Below are positions 14,922 to 17,942 of a DNA stretch of 17,942 nt, piece by piece (the first letter of the stretch is position 1; each line of letters opens with the position of its first letter). Position numbers and translations under genes: made by a program. Source of the stretch: Hungatella sp. UBA3402 (GTDB taxonomy: Bacteria; Bacillota; Clostridia; Lachnospirales; Lachnospiraceae); the NCBI GenBank assembly GCA_002358555.1, contig DEPC01000068.1, positions 1-17,942 on the forward strand. Reading direction: 5' to 3'. Under the pieces are notes generated by a model, which was given only the letters and a program-made list of their open reading frames with translations, made no database searches and was not told the origin of the DNA.

Positions 14922-15556
14922 TAGAAAAAATACTCCTCCAGCATCAAACACAAAGTATGATAAATCGGAAGATGCAGCTCCTGAATCTTAAATGTTTCCT
15001 GTTCTGGTACAATCACTGCCACATCTGCCTGTTTTCCAAGCTTCCCTCCATCTTTTCCTGTCAGTCCAATCACTTTCATTCCTTTCGCTTTTGCTGTCAC
15101 AAGGGCATAATAGATATTTGTTGCATTGCCAGAGGTGGAAATCCCCAGCAACACATCACCCTCTTTTCCATATCCATAGACCTGCTGGGCATAGACCATA
15201 AGCCCATCAACATCATTTAAAAATGCAGTAGATAATCCTGGATGGCCTGTAAGAGCAATCGTAGGAAGACCTCCCTGAAGCTTTGATGATAGTTCCTTTC
15301 CAGCCTCCAAGTCCACTGCTTCCAATTTTTTAGCCATATCCTCAGACATCAGCCGCTGTTTTACAAACCCCTTCATGAGTTCTCCTACCATATGCTCGGA
15401 ATCTGCGGCACTTCCTCCATTTCCTGCCACAAGCAGTTTATGTCCTGACTCAAAGCATTCTCTCAAAACCTTGTATGCCTCTGCAATAGACTCTCTCACT
15501 GGCTGAAGTATGGGATATCGATCCATCAATTCATTCAAATAAGCTTGTTCCTTCAT
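14921..15556 (-). CDS. gmhA: Sedoheptulose 7-phosphate isomerase
   Basis: This cytoplasmic SIS-domain enzyme converts D-sedoheptulose 7-phosphate to D-glycero-D-manno-heptose 7-phosphate, the first step of heptose activation. The 211-residue protein has the phosphate-binding GNGGSAADSEHMVGEL (46-61) typical of GmhA, GISTSGNATNI (138-148) as the second SIS motif, and QELHLPIYHTLC near 192-203 with the metal-site histidines. A stretch at about 68-95 between the motifs is longer than in some proteobacterial GmhA. The ATG at 15554-15556 is preceded by AAGGAAG. It overlaps the end of gmhB by 26 bases, and its stop overlaps the next gene by one base. The frame is open 22 codons further upstream, but that region lies inside gmhB. 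Confidence 0.94.
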   Translation of the reverse strand: MKEQAYLNELMDRYPILQPVRESIAEAYKVLRECFESGHKLLVAGNGGSAADSEHMVGELMKGFVKQRLMSEDMAKKLEAVDLEAGKELSSKLQGGLPTIALTGHPGLSTAFLNDVDGLMVYAQQVYGYGKEGDVLLGISTSGNATNIYYALVTAKAKGMKVIGLTGKDGGKLGKQADVAVIVPEQETFKIQELHLPIYHTLCLMLEEYFF

Positions 15557-16136
15557 TTTGACCACTTCCTTTCCTGATAATAAATTTTGCTGCGTCCATA
15601 AGAGTTTCCGCATAAAAATCATAAAATGGCTCCTCTCCTCGCTGTCTGCATTGCTCCATTATTTCCATTCCATAGCCAGTGCCTACTAAGATTCCTTTGA
15701 TTCCATAATTATGTCCTGCCAAAACATCAATCTGTTTATCTCCCACCATATAAGAACAGGTTTTGTCAATGTCATATTCCCTCTCTGCCATCTCAAACAT
15801 TCCGATATCTGGTTTTCTACAGTGGCATTGCTTCTTGTATGCTCCAATTCCATGAACTGGATGATGGGGACAATAATAAAAATGGTCTATCCAGGCATTT
15901 TCTTTTCGCAGTTGTTCATTGAGATACTCATGAAGCAAATGCATTTCTTTCTCTGTATAATACCCCCTTGCAATTCCTGCCTGATTCGTTACTACCACAA
16001 TCCGAAATCCATGTTCACGAAGAAGTCTAATAGCCTCAGGCACTCCAGGAAGAATGATGAGGTCCTCCAAACGGTATAAATAAGCAATCTCCTCATTAAT
16101 AGTCCCATCACGGTCCAGAAATACTACTTTATCCAT
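15531..16136 (-). CDS. gmhB: D-glycero-D-manno-heptose 1,7-bisphosphate 7-phosphatase
   Basis: This HAD-family histidinol-phosphatase-like enzyme removes the 7-phosphate from heptose 1,7-bisphosphate. The 201-residue protein has FLDRDGT (6-12) with the nucleophile Asp8 and the acid/base Asp10, VVTNQAGIARG (48-58), the zinc-binding set Cys89-x-His91 and Cys104-x-Cys106, and MVGDKQID (130-137) for magnesium. All are typical of GmhB. With hddA in the same cluster, the alpha anomer is the expected substrate; the sequence alone does not prove the anomer. AAAGGA is about 10 bases before the ATG at 16134-16136, and a candidate promoter with a dyad in its spacer lies about 40 bases further up. The C-terminus overlaps gmhA by 26 bases. 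Confidence 0.95.
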   Translation of the reverse strand: MDKVVFLDRDGTINEEIAYLYRLEDLIILPGVPEAIRLLREHGFRIVVVTNQAGIARGYYTEKEMHLLHEYLNEQLRKENAWIDHFYYCPHHPVHGIGAYKKQCHCRKPDIGMFEMAEREYDIDKTCSYMVGDKQIDVLAGHNYGIKGILVGTGYGMEIMEQCRQRGEEPFYDFYAETLMDAAKFIIRKGSGQNEGTSLFE

Positions 16137-16176
16137 ATTTTTATTTCCTTTGTTTATAACTGTTGAAGTCCTCTAA

Positions 16177-16205
16177 ATCATACCATTACAGCATTGGTAT
16201 ATCAA
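16177..16205 (-). promoter_or_regulatory. Candidate internal promoter with a dyad in its spacer, before gmhB
   Basis: On the minus strand TTGATA (16200-16205) and TATGAT (16177-16182) are separated by 17 bases, each one mismatch from consensus. The inverted repeat ATACCA/TGGTAT (16180-16185 and 16195-16200) fills the spacer, which is where an operator would block or twist the promoter. A second pairing, TTGCAG-17-TGTAAT, overlaps it slightly upstream. A perfect palindrome TCTCTTTAGAGA (16223-16234) abuts the hddA stop codon. Confidence 0.45.
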
Positions 16206-16234
16206 AACTGCAATCGTTTCTTTCTCTTTAGAGA

Positions 16235-17305
16235 TTACAGATTAAACTTATACTGCCCATTTAGCATCTGTACCTTTACTTCTTCATAATTCCATCTATT
16301 CTTATCTACTGTCCACGCTTGAGCCCCCCGTAGTTCAAAATTCCAGTCAGTCAACTGGCCTCCCACTGTCTCCATCCGTTCTGCCACCTTATGTTTTACA
16401 TTATACGGACAATACATCAAAAGGTATCCTCCTCCTCCTGCTCCGAGAAGTTTTCCTCCCAAGGCTCCAGCCTTGATAGCCTCCTCATAAAGCTCATCTA
16501 TCTGAGGATTGCTAATCTTATCGCTCATGCGCTTCTTGCTCTGCCATCCATAATCCAAAAGCCTGCCAAAGCTATGAAGATTTCCCTTTAACAATTCATC
16601 TTTCATAGCATAAGCCAATGCCTTTACCTCACACATAGCCTCAAATGGGTCTTTCTTGTTATAATTACTCACCTGGTCTTTGATAATATTGGCTGACACA
16701 TGAATTTTTCCTGTGTAACATAACAGCAGATTGTATTGGAGCTCATGGATAATGTCTTTCTTAATCCGCAGAGGATTGACTACCACATTATTCCGCCCAT
16801 GGAATTCAATAAAATTGAACCCTCCAAACGTAGAGGCATACTGGTCTTGATACCCTCCGTCAATGTTTAAATCCTCCCGTTCCACCCCATAGGCCAAATC
16901 TGCTAATGCATATCCGTCCATTTCCACGCCTTTCCATCGGGCCATGGCAATTAGTAGAGCCACCATCACTGTAGAAGATGTTCCAAGCCCCGATCCAGGA
17001 GGTGCATCGCACTGCAAATATACCTCGCATCCCTGGTCAATCTCCATGGCTTTTAAAGCTGCAGTCACCAAATCCAATCTTCCGTCATAGACATAGTTTT
17101 CCCTGGCATTGTATTTTACAGTCATATCAAAATCCAGAGAATGGACAATAATTTCATCGTCTTCTCTGGGTACAATCGAACAATATGCATATTTATTGAT
17201 AGTACTTCCTATGATAGCCCCTCCCTGTTCCTCGCAAAAAGGCGCTACATCCGTTCCTCCTCCTCCAAAGCTGATTCGCAATGGTGCCCTCCCCCTAATT
17301 ACCAT
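16235..17305 (-). CDS. hddA: D-glycero-alpha-D-manno-heptose 7-phosphate kinase
   Basis: This GHMP-family kinase phosphorylates C1 of heptose 7-phosphate, giving the alpha 1,7-bisphosphate used in the GDP-heptose route. The 356-residue protein opens with RAPLRISFGGGGTDVAPF (6-23), the HddA-type substrate motif, then PPGSGLGTSS (102-111), the ATP-binding loop of GHMP kinases, and GGKLLGAGGGGYLLM near 279-293, the third conserved motif. This arrangement separates it from HldE (RfaE), the ribokinase-type enzyme of the ADP-heptose route. AAAGGAG is 9 bases before the ATG at 17303-17305, which overlaps the hddC stop by 7 bases, so the two are translationally coupled. Confidence 0.94.
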   Translation of the reverse strand: MVIRGRAPLRISFGGGGTDVAPFCEEQGGAIIGSTINKYAYCSIVPREDDEIIVHSLDFDMTVKYNARENYVYDGRLDLVTAALKAMEIDQGCEVYLQCDAPPGSGLGTSSTVMVALLIAMARWKGVEMDGYALADLAYGVEREDLNIDGGYQDQYASTFGGFNFIEFHGRNNVVVNPLRIKKDIIHELQYNLLLCYTGKIHVSANIIKDQVSNYNKKDPFEAMCEVKALAYAMKDELLKGNLHSFGRLLDYGWQSKKRMSDKISNPQIDELYEEAIKAGALGGKLLGAGGGGYLLMYCPYNVKHKVAERMETVGGQLTDWNFELRGAQAWTVDKNRWNYEEVKVQMLNGQYKFNL

Positions 17306-17942
17306 GTAATAACTCCTTTCTCCACATCTTTGCCAAACCGATAATAGTCTTCTGGGATTCCGATATCAATAAAATATCCATCATTGACAAATCCTCCCAG
17401 CTTCTTTCCCTCTGAAAGCCACTTGGGAATCATATCATTTTCTAGTGATACCTTTCCCTCTGGAATCTCTTCAATCAATTTCCTTGTCATCAGATAGACC
17501 CCTCCGTTAATGGTTCCAGGCTTTGGCTCTTTGGTCTTTTCATTAAATCCCATTAAATATCCATCTGAAAGGACTGCTTGTCCATACCGTGAGACATCCT
17601 CCACTTTTCTCAGCACCAAGCCCATCTCCAGCCCAAGTTCCTGTTTTTGTCTGATAAGCCGATGATAGTCTAACTTGTAAAAGGTATCTGCATTCAAGAC
17701 CAATACATCTTCTCCTTTCATAGATAAAGCTGCATTCCTTATAGCTCCTGCAGTTCCCAAGAGAGTCTTTTCATAGGCATAGCATGTCTGTATCCCAAAA
17801 TCCTTTCCATCTCCAAAATATTCCTCTACCATGGACCCCTTATATCCCACAGCAAAGATAATATCTTTGATTCCCTGTATAGCCAGCTCATGAACCACAT
17901 ATTCCATAAAAGGCTTTCCCTGAATCAATGCCATAGGTTTCG
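17299..17942 (-). CDS. hddC: D-glycero-alpha-D-manno-heptose 1-phosphate guanylyltransferase, N-terminus cut by the window
   Basis: This nucleotidyltransferase joins GTP to heptose 1-phosphate to give GDP-D-glycero-alpha-D-manno-heptose. The visible 213 residues start within the conserved KPM(A) segment, so the GGxGTRL nucleotide loop and roughly 20 residues lie beyond the right edge; the ATG at 17932-17934 is internal. FMEYVVHELAIQGIKDI, LGTAGAIRNA, VLNADTFYKLD (metal-binding Asp) and INGGVYLM follow the order of sugar-phosphate nucleotidyltransferases of the HddC/RmlA-like group. The nucleotide cannot be read from the motif, and the guanylyl assignment rests on the neighbouring hddA, gmhB and gmhA and on general resemblance to HddC. 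The stop overlaps hddA by 7 bases. Confidence 0.88.
   Translation of the reverse strand, partial: KPMALIQGKPFMEYVVHELAIQGIKDIIFAVGYKGSMVEEYFGDGKDFGIQTCYAYEKTLLGTAGAIRNAALSMKGEDVLVLNADTFYKLDYHRLIRQKQELGLEMGLVLRKVEDVSRYGQAVLSDGYLMGFNEKTKEPKPGTINGGVYLMTRKLIEEIPEGKVSLENDMIPKWLSEGKKLGGFVNDGYFIDIGIPEDYYRFGKDVEKGVITW

Noticed and set aside
16235..17942. ADP-heptose route, which would suggest a precursor of ALPK1-activating metabolites
   Set aside because: The kinase is a GHMP-type HddA, not a ribokinase-type HldE, so the alpha, GDP-linked route is indicated.

Overview
The window looks like part of the chromosome of a low-GC Gram-positive gut-type Clostridia, most likely Lachnospiraceae. This is an inference from AT-rich intergenic DNA, strong AGGAGG-type ribosome binding sites, a two-gene ThrE exporter and the general style of the proteins; no rRNA or other marker gene is present. 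Every gene I support lies on the minus strand, so transcription runs from high to low coordinates. I see no tRNA, rRNA, CRISPR array, transposase or phage gene.

From about 5400 to the right edge (and beyond it) is a surface-polysaccharide or glycoprotein-glycan locus. In transcription order it starts with hddC (cut by the window edge), hddA, gmhB and gmhA. Together these make GDP-D-glycero-alpha-D-manno-heptose from sedoheptulose 7-phosphate. Then come a family 2 glycosyltransferase, two large polytopic membrane proteins that resemble GT-C glycosyltransferases, and rfbF-rfbG-rfbH, which lead from glucose 1-phosphate to the CDP-4-keto-3,6-dideoxyhexose stage. A LicD-family phosphotransferase and a GtrB/DPM1-like polyprenyl-phosphate glycosyltransferase follow. 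The locus therefore supplies two unusual activated sugars plus enzymes to assemble and decorate them. The E3 reductase that normally works with RfbH, and a final ketoreductase or epimerase, are not in the window. Internal promoter candidates precede gmhB and rfbF, and a terminator-like hairpin lies before the larger membrane protein.

From about 5300 down to 3528 are a small XRE-family regulator with a dyad at its own promoter region, a 268-base gap (4795-5062) with only short 5-bp palindromes and no clear promoter or terminator, and a split threonine/serine exporter-type gene pair (ThrE N-half, then C-half). From 3401 to 1523 are a dihydroorotase (pyrC) without other pyrimidine genes and a HIT-family nucleotide-binding protein with its own good promoter.

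The left end holds an unrecognised protein (648-about 1280) whose perfect Shine-Dalgarno is not followed by a normal start codon, a cluster of three adjacent perfect inverted repeats (542-626), and the N-terminal 130 residues of a protein that joins an unknown N-terminal region to what looks like a PTS EIIB phosphocysteine loop, running off the left edge.
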